A model generated the notes under the pieces. It was not told the DNA's origin, ran no database searches, and saw nothing but the letters and a program-made list of their open reading frames with translations. A stretch of DNA of 64,000 nucleotides from Phaeosaccion multiseriatum (lineage: Eukaryota > Ochrophyta, other classes), in NCBI GenBank assembly GCA_965112735.1, contig OZ218953.1:5084001-5148000 (forward strand). The letters run 5' to 3'. Positions 1 to 12,528 of this stretch are shown here, piece by piece. The position numbers were made by a program, and so were the translations under genes. Within the stretch, counting starts at the first letter, position 1; each line of letters opens with the position of its first letter.

Positions 1-72
1 GGGAACAGGGGAGAAGGAGGAGGGGGAGTGTAAAGGTCTATTGAACTGAAACTGAAGCTGAAACTCACATAC

Positions 73-2107
73 TGCCCGCAGACACCTCCACCAGCACGTG
101 AGCTTGCGTGCATTGCTTTCCTCCTTTTCCGCCTGTACAGTAAGTCAATGATCCACAGCGTACGTCAATGAGCCACCGAGTAAGTCAATGGGCCACAGAC
201 AGCCATACCATCGATTATCGTCCATTATCGTTGAATCGCTTCTAGTGGAATGCGAGGATTGAAAGGAAGGAGGGTGGTGAATGGACGCGCAAGAGAGAGC
301 TTACAAGCAAGTCTAGCTAAGGATGGCAGTCCATGGACAGAGCAGATGAGTCTGTTGGCTTACAGACTAACTAACTACCTCTGTTAGCTTACTAAAACTA
401 ACCTGTTAGCTTACTAACAAACAAACTAACTATCCTCTGTTAGCTTACTGACAAACTAACTACAAGTAACTAACCTGAATGCGCCGCTCTTCCACATCGA
501 ATCTCCACCGCTGCAAGGCCCGGTCCTTGGCACCCTGTTCGGCGCGCGGAGGGGGGGGGTGGCAGGTGCAGGAGACAGGAGAGAGATGACGGTTACAGGT
601 GACAGGTGAGTTGACAAGTGACCAGGCGACAGGGTTACAGCGGTAGTTTCAGCAGGCGGGGGAAGGAGTGGGGAAGGGGAGAGCACAGAGAGGGGAAGCT
701 CTTTCTACTGTCCCCCCCCCCCTCCTCGGCCAGTGGGTCGCAGTGGGTCGGTGCCGGTGTGCGTGTGGGTGTGAGCGGGGCAATCGGGCCGAAGGGGTTG
801 AGGGGAAAAGGCCAACCAAACAAGCAGAGCAGGGAGAGAAAGCAGGGGCCACGGCTGACAGCGCCACTTGTGTCCCCCCCCCCCCTTGACTGAAGAGGAA
901 CTTCGCTGAGGTATCGCGCGGACAATGTGCTGACTTCTCGCGCTGACAATTTGCTGACTTATCGCGCTGACTATTTGCTGACTTATAGCGCTGACTATTT
1001 GCCGACTTACGTGCCATCTGCGGTACATCTTCTGCAGAACTTTCGCGGCACGGTCTTGAAGCACCCTTTCCCATTCGCCGGGCTTCTTCGCCTTCACCTA
1101 AGGGGGGGGAGGGAGGGAGGAAGAGAGTGAGTGATTGAATGAGTGATTGAGTGAGTGATTGAGTGAGTGAGAGAGTGATTGAGTGAATGAGTGAATGACT
1201 GAGATAGAAAGGTGCATCCCTCCTACGCCTGTAACTGTGCCATGCCATGCCTTGTCTGTGCCCTCCTCCCCTCCCTCCCTCCCTCCCTCCCTCCCTCCCT
1301 CCCTCCCTCCCTCCCTCCCTCCCTCCCTCCCTCCCTCCCTCCCTCCCTCCCTCCCTCCCTCCCTCCCTCCCTCCCTCCCTGCCTGCCTGCCTGCCTGCCT
1401 CCCTCCCTCCTCCCTGCCTCCCTCCCTCCCTCCCTCCCTTCCTCCCTCCCTCCCTCCCTCCCTCCTTCCCTGCCTCCCTCCCTCACTGCCTACCTCCCTC
1501 CCTCCCTCCCTCCCTCCCTCCCTCCCTCCCTCCCTCCCTCCCTCCCTCCCTCCCTCCCTCCCTCTCTCCCTCCCTCCCTCCCTCCCTCCCTCCTTCCCTG
1601 CCTGCCTGCCTGCCTGCCTCCCTGCCTGCCTCCCTCCTCCCTCCCTCCCTCCCTCCCTCCCCCCCTCCCTCCTTCCCTCCCTGCCTGCCTGCCTGCCTCC
1701 CTGTCTGCCTCCCTCCTCCCTCCCTCCCTCCCTCCCTCCCTCCCTCCCTCCCTGCCTGCCTCCCTGCCTCCCTCCTTCCCTCCCTCCCTCCCTCCCTCCC
1801 TCCCTCCCTCCCTCCCTCCCTCCCTCCCTCCCTCCCTCCCTCCCTCCCTCCCTCCCTCCCTCCCTCCCTCCCTCCCTCCCTCCCTCCCCCCTCCCTCCCT
1901 CCCTCCCTCCCTCCCTCCCTCCCCTCCTCGCCCCCCTCCCCTCCTTCTAGTCTGCCCCACTGACCTTCTCTCGCATGTCGCTCTCCTGCTTGCCGAGCAG
2001 TATGTCCTTGGCGACTTCCAGCAGCTCCTCCTCAGTGGCCTGAGTAAATCACCACATTGTCCACATGGGCCATGTTAGGATGGGGGGGGGCAAAGCAAAC
2101 ACACACA

Positions 2108-2143
<36 letters not shown>

Positions 2144-5100
2144 ACGCACACACACGCACACGCACACGCACACGCACACGCACACACACCACGCCTTGCC
2201 GTATAAACATCGTGAGGAGGTCAAACAAAGTGCATCTAACACACCTAACTTGGTCCTTAACAAAACTGGCACTCACACGACACACACGACACACACACCT
2301 TGTAGTCCCAGAGCTCCTGCTTGGTCTCTATGTTGTACAAAGTCATGATGGCGTGCTTCGGCTCCACGTACATTTTCCACGCACTGCCGGGGAAGCCGCA
2401 CATCTCCTCATGGACATCCATCGCCTCCTGTTAGAGGTGTTGGGGTGTTAAAGGTTAGAGGTTTGGGGTTGTTAAAGGCCAGGGGGTCGGTGTGCAAGTG
2501 TGCGTGAAAGGAAGTGTGTGTGTGCGCGCGTGTGCGCGTGTGTGCGTGCGCGAGTGAGAGCGTGAGTGTTTTGTCTGTGTGCGTGCGTGTATAAACACGT
2601 GTCTGACCTCTGACCTCTGACTGACCTGCAGCTCCGGATAGTCGATGAAGCCGCTCTCGTCCCTGTCAATGGTGCGCTGAATGCCCCTGATCTTCTCCGT
2701 GGTCATCTCCGGAATTTTCATCGCCTCCACCATCACCTGTTGGCGGTACACAGAGTGCCATCGAGTGGGGGTGAGTAGGAGGTGAGTGAGTGGGGGGCGA
2801 GTGGGGGGGGTGAGTGGGGTCCTGACACCCCTCGCCCCCCTCTGTCCTGACACCCCTCACCCCCCTGTCCCGACACCCCTCACCCCTGTGTCCTGACACC
2901 TCACCCCCCTGTGTCCTGACACCCCTCACCCCCCTGTGTCCTGACACCCCTCACCTTAAACTCATCATAGGCTAAGTACCCGTCTCCCTCGCGATCATAC
3001 TGTACGAAGAATTCCTTGAGTGAGATTTCTGGGGTCAAGGGTGTCAGGATAGGGGGGTCAAGGGTGTCAGGACAGGGGGGTCAAGGGTGTCAGGACAGGG
3101 GGGTCAAGGGTGTCAGGACAGGGGGGTCAAGGGTGTCAGGACAGGGGGGTGCGAGACAAGTATGAGGTAGAGGGACAAAGAGGTGGAGAGAATGATAGAA
3201 AGAGAAAAAGAGCAAGGGAGTGAGGTATATGGGCAGATGTGCAGGGGAGCAAGAGAGAGGGGGGCAGGGAGAGCCAGAGACAGGGAGCCACAGAGAGGGA
3301 GAGGGAGAGGGAGAGGAGAGGGAGGAGGGAGCAAGGAGAGAGAGAGAGAGAGAAAGGGCAGAGACACCACGGGAGAGAGAGAATGGAGAGAGAGATGGTT
3401 CTCACTTCGCCCTATACACACAATTACGTAATTCTTACGTCGATTCCAATAAGTCAGTAAGTCAATATTATATTACTGTCTCAGCCTGATATCAATAGAA
3501 CTTTACCTTTTTGGTAGAGCATGCTGGAGATAGAGGCCATGACCTGGAGGGGGAGGGAGGAGTGACTTTAATGACTTCACAGGAATCACCTAAGAAAAGA
3601 AAGTCGGGGGCCGAGGTGTGAAAAAAAATCCAGTTGTGACTGCACTTGTAATCAAGTGGAAGTGGAAGTTGCGGCTCATCAGACCTCTATATATATTGTA
3701 TACATGTCACTAACCTGGTTGGAGGGATTGGCGAGGAGCTTCTCCCTGGCGAGGTTTTCGATGGTCGGAGCGGCGTGGAAGGCCTCCTTGAGGGTCAGCA
3801 GAGCCTTCTCGACCATGTACTGCACCGCTGACACCTTGAGGGGAGGGGGGCCAGGAGATGGCAGGGAAAGGATGAATTGAGAGGTGGCACTGGAAGGGTG
3901 AAGGGGATGGCACTTGAGGGGTGCATAGAAGGCACAAGTGAAGGAAGGACAAAGCTCTTCTTCCTCTTTACGCACCTCCTTGGCGGTGGCGAGCATGGCT
4001 TTGTATGAGTCTCGCATCTGCTGCACCTCGGCAGCTGACTCGACCGCCCACCGCTCCTGCAGGAGGAGGAGTGAGTGGTGAGTAGTGAATAGGGCAAAGG
4101 AGGGTGCAAGAGGGTGTCAAGAGGCCACTAAGGACTGAGCAATGACTGTGCACTGACTCATCGTCAACACTGACCACAGAACACTCTGATCACAGAACAC
4201 TGACCACAGAACCCTGACCACAGAGCACTGACCTCGAATGCCTTGGTGAGCTCAACCGTTTCTTCGTACACGCGCTTCCTCCTCTGCTCCCTCTGACTGG
4301 CGAGCACCTTCCTGTCTCTGGCTGCTTGCACTGCCTCCTCCTTCTGTTGACGCATCTTGGCCTGGTAGGAGGCCTCCGCCATCTGCAGAGACCAGGGGGA
4401 GAGGGGGAGGTGGAGAGGCACACACGCCGGCAATGAAGGGTGGGTGGGTGGGTGGGTGAGTGAGTGGCGCTCCCTACCCACACGCTTCCCCATACCAATG
4501 CCTGACTGGCGACTGCCCATATGCCTACCCCTCTCTGCCCCATATACCTCTTGCCCCTCAGACACACTGACTCACTGACTCACCTTGGCTGCCTTGGCTT
4601 CGATCTTTCGGCGGACCTCCGCCTCTTTTGCCTCCTCCTCCTCTCGCTGAAGCTTCTCCTCGGCCAAGCGTATCTCCTATCGTAGTTCAACAAAGAAGGG
4701 CATGTCATATCGAGGGCATCGAGAGCGCGTACCGGTAGCATGGAGAGGACATGTATCGAAGTATCGAAGTATCGAAGATAGAAGAAGATGAAATGAAGGA
4801 AGGAGGGTATATCGAAGTGGGGGGGGGGGCAAGAGGAGGCAGGAGGAGGTCGGTAATACGATAACAAACACAAACAGAAGAGCCAGCAACACTTCCCATC
4901 CCTCTCCTCGGCATCCACTGCCATCCCTCTCCAACCACCCACTGCCATCCGTCCCCTGCCCATCCACTGCCATCCCTCTCCATCCCTCCCGACCCACCTG
5001 TGCGATTTGGTCGGCCCTCCGAGTCAGCCTGTCCTCCTCGTTCCTCTGCGCCACCACTCTTCTTGCCTCATCTCTAAAGGCGAGGAAGTGAGACCTCAGC

Positions 5101-5897
5101 AGTCGAGTGTCGGCAAGGGAAGCGCAATGCTCCCACGCGGACATGAGCGACGCCTTGGAGGGGAGAAAGGGGAGGAAGGGGACGACAGGGGAGGAAGGGG
5201 GGGGAGGGGACGAAAGGGGAGGGAGTGAGGGAGCGGAGGGGAAGGAGGAAGAGGAGGGGAGGGAGGGAAGGAAACCGAGCGATAGGATCGAGTGAGTGCG
5301 TTGTTCAATCACTCCTCGCACGCACGTGCCCACCACGGAAGAGTGGAGGGAGTCACGCTGCAACGCTTCATGTACGAAATACAATACAAGCTTTCACCCC
5401 CTCTCTCCTCCCCTCTCTCCTCCTCTCTCTCTCCCCCTCTTTCCTCCCCTCTCCCCTCCCCTCTCCCCTCCCCGCTCTCCTACTCTCGCTCCTCTCTGCT
5501 CTGTTTTGTTCCGCTCTGCTCTCCACCCCCCCCCCCTCCCCTCCCCTTCCTCCCTTCCCCTCCCTCCCTTCCCCTCCACTCTCCCCCCCCCCCTTCCCCT
5601 CCCTTCCCCTACCCTCCCCTACCCTCCCCTCTCCTCTCCCCTCCCCCCCCCCAAACACAAACACTTACCGTTTCGTACCACCTGTACACAAGCTTGCGCT
5701 TGTCCACTTTATTACACACATGCCGCAGCACTGCCCCCCCCCTGACTATCTCCTTCCCAGCCTTGGAGCATGTCCAACTGAGGCCCTTGAGTTTGAGTTG
5801 GATGTGCACGAGTTGGACGATTCGAGAGAAGCGTAGGCGGAGGACACGCAGCCTGATCATAATGATAAGTCAATGAAAGTGATGATGATGATGGTGG

Positions 5898-5928
<31 letters not shown>

Positions 5929-6403
5929 AATCGAAGGGAAGGGGGTAGCAGCGGGTGTCGGAGGAGAGAGCAGTTGATGGCCGTAGGGGGCAGATGGCAG
6001 TGGATGAGTGGATGGAGAGCTGGGGTGGAGGGGTCCATAAGCGCACACACGCAACGGCGGCAAGGGCAGAGCAGAGCAGAGCATAATCACGTGTATCATC
6101 CACTTCAAGACGCTTACATGCACATGCGCAAAGGGAGGGACTCCTTCCCTCCCTCCCTCCCTCCCTCCCTCCACATCTCTCTCTCTCTCTCTCTCTCGCT
6201 CTCTCTCTCTCTCTCGACCGACCGACCGACCGACCAACCGGCCAAACCCGCCTCACCTGCCCATCTGCTCGGCCCTCTGCCTGAGCTTGCGCATTCTTGC
6301 CTTTCCTGCAGCTTTGCCGAGCCAAAAGGAGAGGGCGAGCCTCACCCGGCGCTGTCCCACTTGTCGGAGCTGCAGCTTCATCTCCTACCCAGATCAGAAA
6401 CCC

Positions 6404-6438
<35 letters not shown>

Positions 6439-9400
6439 GGACAGACAGACAGACAGACGGACAGACAGACACACACAGGACGGGAGGGAGGGAGGGGTGG
6501 AGGGAGGGAGGGAGTGCGTGAGTGGGCACGCTGGGGAAGAACAAACATGATAGCGAATACTGAAACTGGAGAAGGTGTGTGTGTCGAGGTGTGGACACGA
6601 AGCTACAGTACCCCTATACTTGACTAACTCACTCACCCTGCGTGCATCCAAGAAGTGAGCCCACTCCACAAAGAAATGCTTCTTGAGGGTGCGTACGTGC
6701 CAATTCACCGCCCGTGTGAGCTTCATGCCCGCCAGCCTGTGATTGAGCTTGTCGAAGGGCTCTCCCTCGAGCCCTTTCAGCACCTCGAGACGGTACGAGG
6801 AGGGGAGGCGCTTCCACATTTGCTCTCGGAAGGTCTCCATGATACTGTGCGTGTATGTATGTGGGTGGGTGTGTATGTGTGTGCGTGTGTGTGTGGGTGT
6901 GTGGTATGTGTGTGGGTGGATGTATGGTGTGTGTGTGTGTGTGGGTGCGTGTGTTCGAATGCGTCGTGCGTGTATGTGTGTGTCGCAGTGGGGGGGAGGT
7001 ACAAAGAGACAGACGCGCACGCACATACAATGAGAGAGAAAAGAGTGAGAGAAGGGCAATAAGCCGGACATAAGCCGGACAGACAGAAGAGAGCGACAAT
7101 GGGAAAGGCCACTCAGTCGGTCAGTCAGTCGGTCAGTCAGTCGGTCAGGCTCAGACCGAACATTCACTCGCAACATCGTCCGTCCCGTGTGTGCATCTCT
7201 CTATGTAATATTGATTCTCTCTTCCTGTGGGACCCTCTCCTACTCCTTCTCTCCCTCTCGGTCGGTGCCTCTCTCTCTTTTCTTCTCTTGGTTATCTCTC
7301 TCCCCCCTTCCCTTTCTCTTCCTTTCTCCCTCTCTCTCTCTCTGATAGATACCTCGAGTTGTTTTCGAGGATTTCGAGGAGAAGGCCTGTATACGCACGC
7401 ACACACACACGCACACACACACGCACACACACGCACACACACACGCACACACACACACGCACGGGGCAGGGTGGGGGGGGGAGGCGGCAGAAAAAGACAT
7501 GAGAGACGAGCGAGACAGCGATGGAGGCACATGGGAGACGAGAGAGACACATGGGGAAGATGAAGAAACCCCGCGACGCGGCATGGAGCTGTGCACAATC
7601 ACTGCACTGATTTTGCTCTCACTCACCGTGTGACAGCTTTTTGAACTTCCTCTTGAGGCCCAACACAGCCGCGGCCTCATTGAGCTTCTGCTCCACTCGG
7701 GCACTACACTGGCGCTCCTCCTCCGCTGTGATGGAGGGAAGGCGGAAGATGGCGAGGCAGTCCTCTCTCCAGCTCCAGTCGAGTGTGTTGGTGGTGCTGG
7801 TGCTGGTGCTGGGGCGGTGCTGGGCGCTGCGGGGGGCATATGTCTCGAGGAAGGACAGGAGAAGTTGCCGGGGCTTATCCCTTCGTGTATGTGTGTGTGT
7901 GCGTGTGTGTGCGCGTGCGTGTGTGTATGTATATGTGTGTGGAAGTGTGTGGAAGTGTGTGTGTGTGTGTGTGTGTGGGCGCGGGAGGGGACAGAGATGC
8001 AGAGATGCATGAGTATCTGGCGCACTATCCGAAAGAAAGCAAAGAACATTCGGCAGCACAGATGGCACCAGAGGGTGCAGATATACAATGCTCATGGAAA
8101 GAAGGGGAAAAAGACAAGAAAGAAGAAGAACGAATGAACAAACACACCCAAACACAACAGCCCCCCTCCCTCCCTTCCTTCCTTCCTCCTTCCTCTCTCG
8201 CCCCATCACTCCTAAGTCAATAAATTGATAGTAGCACGTAAGCAGGCGAGAGCTCACCGAATCATGGGGTAGAGCTCCACTATCCGGAGGCGGCACAGGA
8301 TGTCTCTGTAATCCACACTGCCGTCCTTCCCCCCTTGGTCTTGCGCGTGGTGGTGAGAACAAGCAGAGCCAGAAGAAGGGCCACACGAAGAAGGAGAAGG
8401 ACAAGAAAAGGAGGAGGAGGAGGAGGAGGAGGAGGAGGTGTGTGCCTCCCCCCCTCCCCGCCCCCGATCACAGCTGTCGTACATGGACTCCAAGTGCACA
8501 TCCATTCTCAACTTGCGATCGAACACAAACTCCTGCATGACGGCGGAGACGAAGGCGCTCTTGGCCACGGTCACTCCGGCTCCTCCGAGCTTGAGCATTG
8601 CGTTCTCGAGGCTTCGGTAGCGGTACGGCTTCTCGCTGGCAACTTTGTGGAAGTGGCGGATTTCCTAGCGCGTGTTGTCGTTTGTTGTTGTCAGTTGGGA
8701 AGGAGGGAAGGATCAAGTCATGGACGAATCACAAGAGTGAGTAAGAAGCGTGGCGCTGCAAGACGTAGGGTTCGGATATAGAGGGCTCAGTGGAAGGCGT
8801 ACTGGACGGACGAGGGAGCGTTCGTGAGGCCAAAATGATTCCTGGAACACGACGAATTGCCTTTCAACAGAGAGCGAGAGAGAGAGAGAGGGAGAGAGCT
8901 CTTGCAGTGCTCAAAACGCGCGCACGCGCGTCACACCACTTTCCTTACCATCCAAAGTCTTCTTCTCCTCTTCTCTTGCTTGTCTGCGTCCAAGAAGGGC
9001 TTCAGTCTCGGGTCATCCTTGCCGAGAAACTCCTCGCCACCCTCCGCCCCCTGCTCCTCTCTATCCCGCAGACCTTGCTGCCGGGGATCAGGCGGAGGTG
9101 GAGACGCACTGGCGGCCGCTCTCGGAACAGGGTGGGGCAGCCTCCTCTTCCTCCCCACCACTCGGGCCTGGGAGTCCTCCCTCTCTGCCTGCCTGCTCTC
9201 GTCCTCCTTTTCGCCCTTCCTCCTCCTTCTCTCCGCGGCCCCATGCTCCCTCCTGGCCACTGCTGCTGCGGCTGTCAGGCTCTGCCGGGAAGCGTAATGT
9301 TCGTATGTGTTGGTGTTGGGCTTGTTTCTTGTGCCGCCTCTGTCACGCTTCCTCACGCCCACCAACTCGGCATCGAAAGCCGGGGCGCTGTCACCATCGC

Positions 9401-9536
9401 CCTGTGATAAAGCCCCATCGTCACCATGTCTGTCTCTTCCCCCTTCTCCGCCTGTTGTTCCTGAGTGCTCTATTTGTGGGAGGACTCCTGAATGCTCCCC
9501 TCTGCTCGGACTAATTTCCGGGAGATGCACACCCAT
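73..9536 (-). CDS. EF-hand / IQ-motif protein with Sfi1-like helical segments (partial, 20 exons)
   Basis: Exons, 5' to 3' on the minus strand: 9536-8949, 8664-8258, 7880-7627, 7386-7353, 6844-6637, 6384-6257, 5852-5669, 5153-4998, 4676-4584, 4382-4233, 4056-3976, 3834-3715, 3543-3507, 3028-2955, 2736-2626, 2427-2299, 2039-1965, 1097-1011, 534-475, 132-73. All phases agree, giving 1012 codons before the left edge. An EF-hand pair lies at residues 825-836 (DREGDGYLAYDE) and 862-873 (DRDESGFIDYPE). IQ-like helices (AAKVLQKMYRRW) follow near residue 958. Residues about 400-660 hold Trp/Phe-rich basic helices such as LKKHFFVEWAHF and SHFLAFRDEARR, spaced like Sfi1 centrin-binding repeats, then a charged coiled coil. 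A poly-Ser tract interrupts an N-terminal EF-like segment (DGSVDY). I infer a calcium-responsive, calmodulin- or centrin-binding cytoskeletal protein; no exact family is recognised. The first exon is the weakest part: ATG 9536 is the most upstream choice, and a start further downstream is possible. Confidence 0.75.
1098..1964 (-). repeat. Intron dominated by a ~680-bp CCCT/AGGG microsatellite
   Basis: Between two exons of the EF-hand/IQ gene, positions about 1263-1945 are almost pure (CCCT)n on the plus strand. Interspersed CTGC, CTTC and CTCT variants occur in blocks (for example 1380-1400, 1598-1630, 1681-1712). Open frames across it in every phase are low-complexity artefacts. On the coding strand it is an (AGGG)n purine tract, which could form triplex or G-quadruplex structures. 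Confidence 0.95.
2092..2190. repeat. CA / CACG microsatellite in intron
   Basis: Positions 2099-2190 are (CA)n passing into (CACG)n/(CGCACA)n, inside the intron between exons 2039-1965 and 2427-2299 of the minus-strand EF-hand gene. It has no coding signal. Confidence 0.9.
2818..2954. repeat. Minisatellite, ~25-bp unit, abutting an EF-hand exon donor
   Basis: About five to six degenerate copies of a ~25-bp unit (CCTGACACCCCTCACCCCCC plus a short CTGTGT-type tail) run up to the 3' edge of exon 3028-2955. Read on the coding strand, each unit contains a GTGAGG donor-like site, and the genuine donor of that exon is the outermost copy. The array is related in inverted orientation to the one at 3032-3150. 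Confidence 0.9.
3032..3150. repeat. Minisatellite, ~22-bp unit, upstream of the EF-hand exon
   Basis: About five copies of a 22-bp unit (GGGTCAAGGGTGTCAGGACA plus GG) lie directly upstream, on the coding strand, of exon 3028-2955. The last partial unit supplies the polypyrimidine tract and CAG acceptor of that exon. The core GGTGTCAGGAC is the reverse complement of the core of the 2818-2954 array. Confidence 0.9.
5880..5930. repeat. GAT trinucleotide microsatellite in intron
   Basis: A (GAT)n/(ATG)n run at about 5880-5928 lies in the intron upstream of exon 5852-5669 of the EF-hand gene. Neighbouring introns carry (CT)n at 6176-6215, (ACAG)n at 6404-6474, (GTCAGTCG)n at 7115-7147, (CA)n at 7397-7460 and (GT)n at 7888-7978. 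Confidence 0.85.
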
Positions 9537-9806
9537 CCTTGGAGCGCAAAGAACGGTCCCTTACGGAGTACCCCCTCCGTCAGTCGTCATATGCCGTCCA
9601 TCGGAAAAACGCCACCGACCAGGAGGGAAGCGCAAGCCCAGCACCAATTGCCAGCACCCCCCCCCCCAAAAAAAAAAAAAAAAGAAAGAAACGTCAATAA
9701 CGCGCCAGCTGTGATGGAGTCTCTGGATAACCAAAGACGAAAGGTGGGCGTGACGATACTCGATATTAAGCAATCGATATCAGCAATCCGCTCGTTGGAT
9801 AACGGA
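9537..9806. promoter_or_regulatory. Divergent upstream region, EF-hand gene (-) and cyclophilin (+)
   Basis: These 270 bp separate the assigned ATG codons of two oppositely oriented genes and must hold both promoters and 5' leaders. Visible elements are a C-run followed by an A-run at 9658-9683, two CGATAT hexamers 14 bp apart (9761 and 9775), and two GGATAAC copies (9724 and 9797). An in-frame upstream ATG for the cyclophilin occurs at 9714. No TATA box is evident. Confidence 0.5.
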
Positions 9807-10840
9807 ATGGCGGCCCTTCTCGTAGTTCTCGTCCTCGCCATTGCAGCTGCCCCCGTCCGGGCGTTCCAGGTAGGGGGCCCGCGTTTGTGTCTGAAGGGAG
9901 ATTTATTCTCTTTCCTTCACGCGGGTGACTCTCGCTCTCCTTTGTCCCCCTCGTTTGCTTCCTCTTCCCCTTCCTTTGGACAGCCATTCCCGAATGCAGG
10001 AGCTAGTGGAAGGGGGCGGTGTTTAGAGTGTAGGGCTCCTCACACCCTCAATAGGGATAGACTAAGCAACCTCAATGCCCGACGCAGAAGCAGAACTGAC
10101 GACGCGGAGGAGGAGAGAGAAGCCCCAGCAGCAGGAGGAGCATGCTCAGCGCAGCCCACCTCTCGCCGCGATGTATTGCGCGGAAGCTTGTCTGTGGCGG
10201 GAGCAGCGGTTGTGGCAGTTGTTACCGACGTTGTGCAGGCACCTATAGCAAATGCCGTCACTGCGAAAGCGGAAGGCAAGGTGCAAACAAAAGTGTTTAT
10301 CGAGGTGCGTAGCTTTGGCCTCTACTCCTCTGTCTGTGCTCTGCCTAGCTCCCACCCCCTTCAACCTCAGAGTATTGCTCTTACCCTCCATTGGCCCTTA
10401 TCCGTTGATGGCGCCATTTCTCAAACCCTGCCGCTGCTGCGGCCCTGCTCCTGTTCATTCTCCTGCTTACTTGCTCTCCTCCTCATGCTCCTGCTGACTC
10501 TCCTCCTCATGCTCCTGCTCATGATCCTGCTCATGCTCCTGCGCTGCCGCTTTCCCTCCCTGCTCTTGCTGCGACTTGTCTCCCTCCTTCAGATTCGAGT
10601 AATGGAGCCCCTGAATGAGGCCAACGGGTATTCCTCGTCAGGGGCCTTAAGGTGAGTCAGTCAGTCAGTCAGTCAGTCAGTCAGTCAGTCAGTCAGTCAG
10701 TCAGTCATTCCGTCTCTCAACCCCCCGCTGCCACGGCATCTCTGTTCGGAGGGTTCTTCCTCCCTCCCCCTCTCTCTCTCTCCCGCCGCTCGGGGGGGGA
10801 TTGAGGGATGAGCTTGTTTAGCTGTTGCGTGCTCTTCCTC

Positions 10841-10879
<39 letters not shown>

Positions 10880-12468
10880 TCTGTCTCACTCTGCTCGCCG
10901 CTGCTGCTGACTCTCTCTCTCTCTCTCTCTCATCTCTTCCTCCTGCGGGGTGATCCACCCCCCTGTGTGTCCGCTCCTCTGTGTGCAGAGGGCGCGTGGT
11001 GATTGGCCTCTTCGATGATCAGGCACCCAAGACTGTTGCTAATTTCCTCAAGTGCGTGAGAGGGACTGAGGGACGGAGGAAGGAGGGAGTGAGTGAGTGG
11101 GGGAGTGAATGAGTGCGTGCATGTGCGTGCGTGCGTATGTGAGTGGACGGGCAACAGGGTAATCTCCCTCCTCTCTCCTCTGCGACCCTGACACACACAC
11201 ACACACACACACTCTCTCTCTCTCTCTCCTCGCCCCCTCTCTCCCCCTCTCTCTCCTGTCCCAACACTCTCTCTCTCTCTCCCGTTCCGTCCTGTCACCT
11301 CGCTCTCTCTGTCTATCAGGTACATCAACTTGGACTACTCAGACGCGGCGCCAAGCTATGCGGGGGGGCTCTTCTCACGATTGACGCCAGGCAGGCTGCT
11401 CGAAGGCGGCAGGATTAAGGGGCTCAACCTGGTGCGGTACCTTGAGATCAGTAGTGAGAGGGAGAGAGGAAGGGAGAGGGAGAGGGAGGGGGAGAGCGCG
11501 CGACCGAGGGAGAGAGCACGAGACTGAGGGAGGGGGAGGGAGAGGGAGGGAGTGAGAGAGTGTGAATCAAGGAGGGAGAGAAAGGGAGAAGGGGGGGGGG
11601 GGACAGAGTACGCGAGTAAGGGAGGGAGACGGAGAGAGGTAGGGAGCGAGAGAGCGAGGGAGGGAGAGAAAGAGAGAGGGAGGGAGAGAGAGGGAGGGAG
11701 AGGAAGAGAAAGGGAGGGAGAGGGGGAGAGAGAGGAAGAGAGGAAGAGAGAGAGGGAGGGAGAGAAATGGAGAGGGAGAGAGAGGGAGAGAGAGGAACAG
11801 AGAGGAACAGAGGGGGAAGTCGAAGGTCAGAGAAGGAGAGAGACATGACCGCCTGGCACCACACTCCTACGTTGTTGTTGGCCTCCCGGCATGGTCTCCC
11901 TCTCTCATCCCGTCTGTGTTCTCTCTTATTCTCTCCTGTGCCTCTCTATTTCTCTCTATCCCCCCCCCCCTTCTCTCTCTCTCCCTCTCATTCTCTCCCC
12001 TCACCCCACCTCACGCAGGTCAACATTGCAGGCAACAACCAGCTCGAGTTCGGCGGCCAAATCTACCCCGCGGTGCCCTCCGTCGATCGAGACAACGGAA
12101 TCGCACACGACCAGAGAGGGCTCTTGTCGAGGCGCAAACTGGACGTTGGGCCTGAGTTCGCCATCACATTGGCTGCGGTGCCGGAGCTGGACAATGGGGA
12201 ACACACGGTGTTCGGCAAGGTCCTGGAGGGGCAAGATGTCCTCGAGAGGGTGGAGAGTGTGCCCGTCATGGACGACAGCAGCACGCAGGTGTGTGTATGG
12301 GTGTGTGTGTGTGTGTGTGGTGGGTGGTGTGTGTGTGTGTGTTTGGGGGGGTTTGGGTGTTGTGTGTGTGTGCGCGTGTGCTCGTGCGTTGTTCCCTCAC
12401 CTTCCCCTGCTTTCCTTGTTTTATTCTACGTGCCCGCTCACCCCCCTTCCGCCCCCTTCACCCCCCGC

Positions 12469-12528
<60 letters not shown>

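Noticed and set aside
1195-2078. Several overlapping long open frames reading Ser/Leu/Pro or Glu/Gly repeats
   Set aside because: They exist only because a 4-bp repeat has no stop codon in any frame; the region is an intron between well-supported exons.
9714-9806. Upstream in-frame ATG (9714) as the cyclophilin start
   Set aside because: It would bury the signal peptide 31 residues from the N-terminus; ATG 9807 gives a standard signal.
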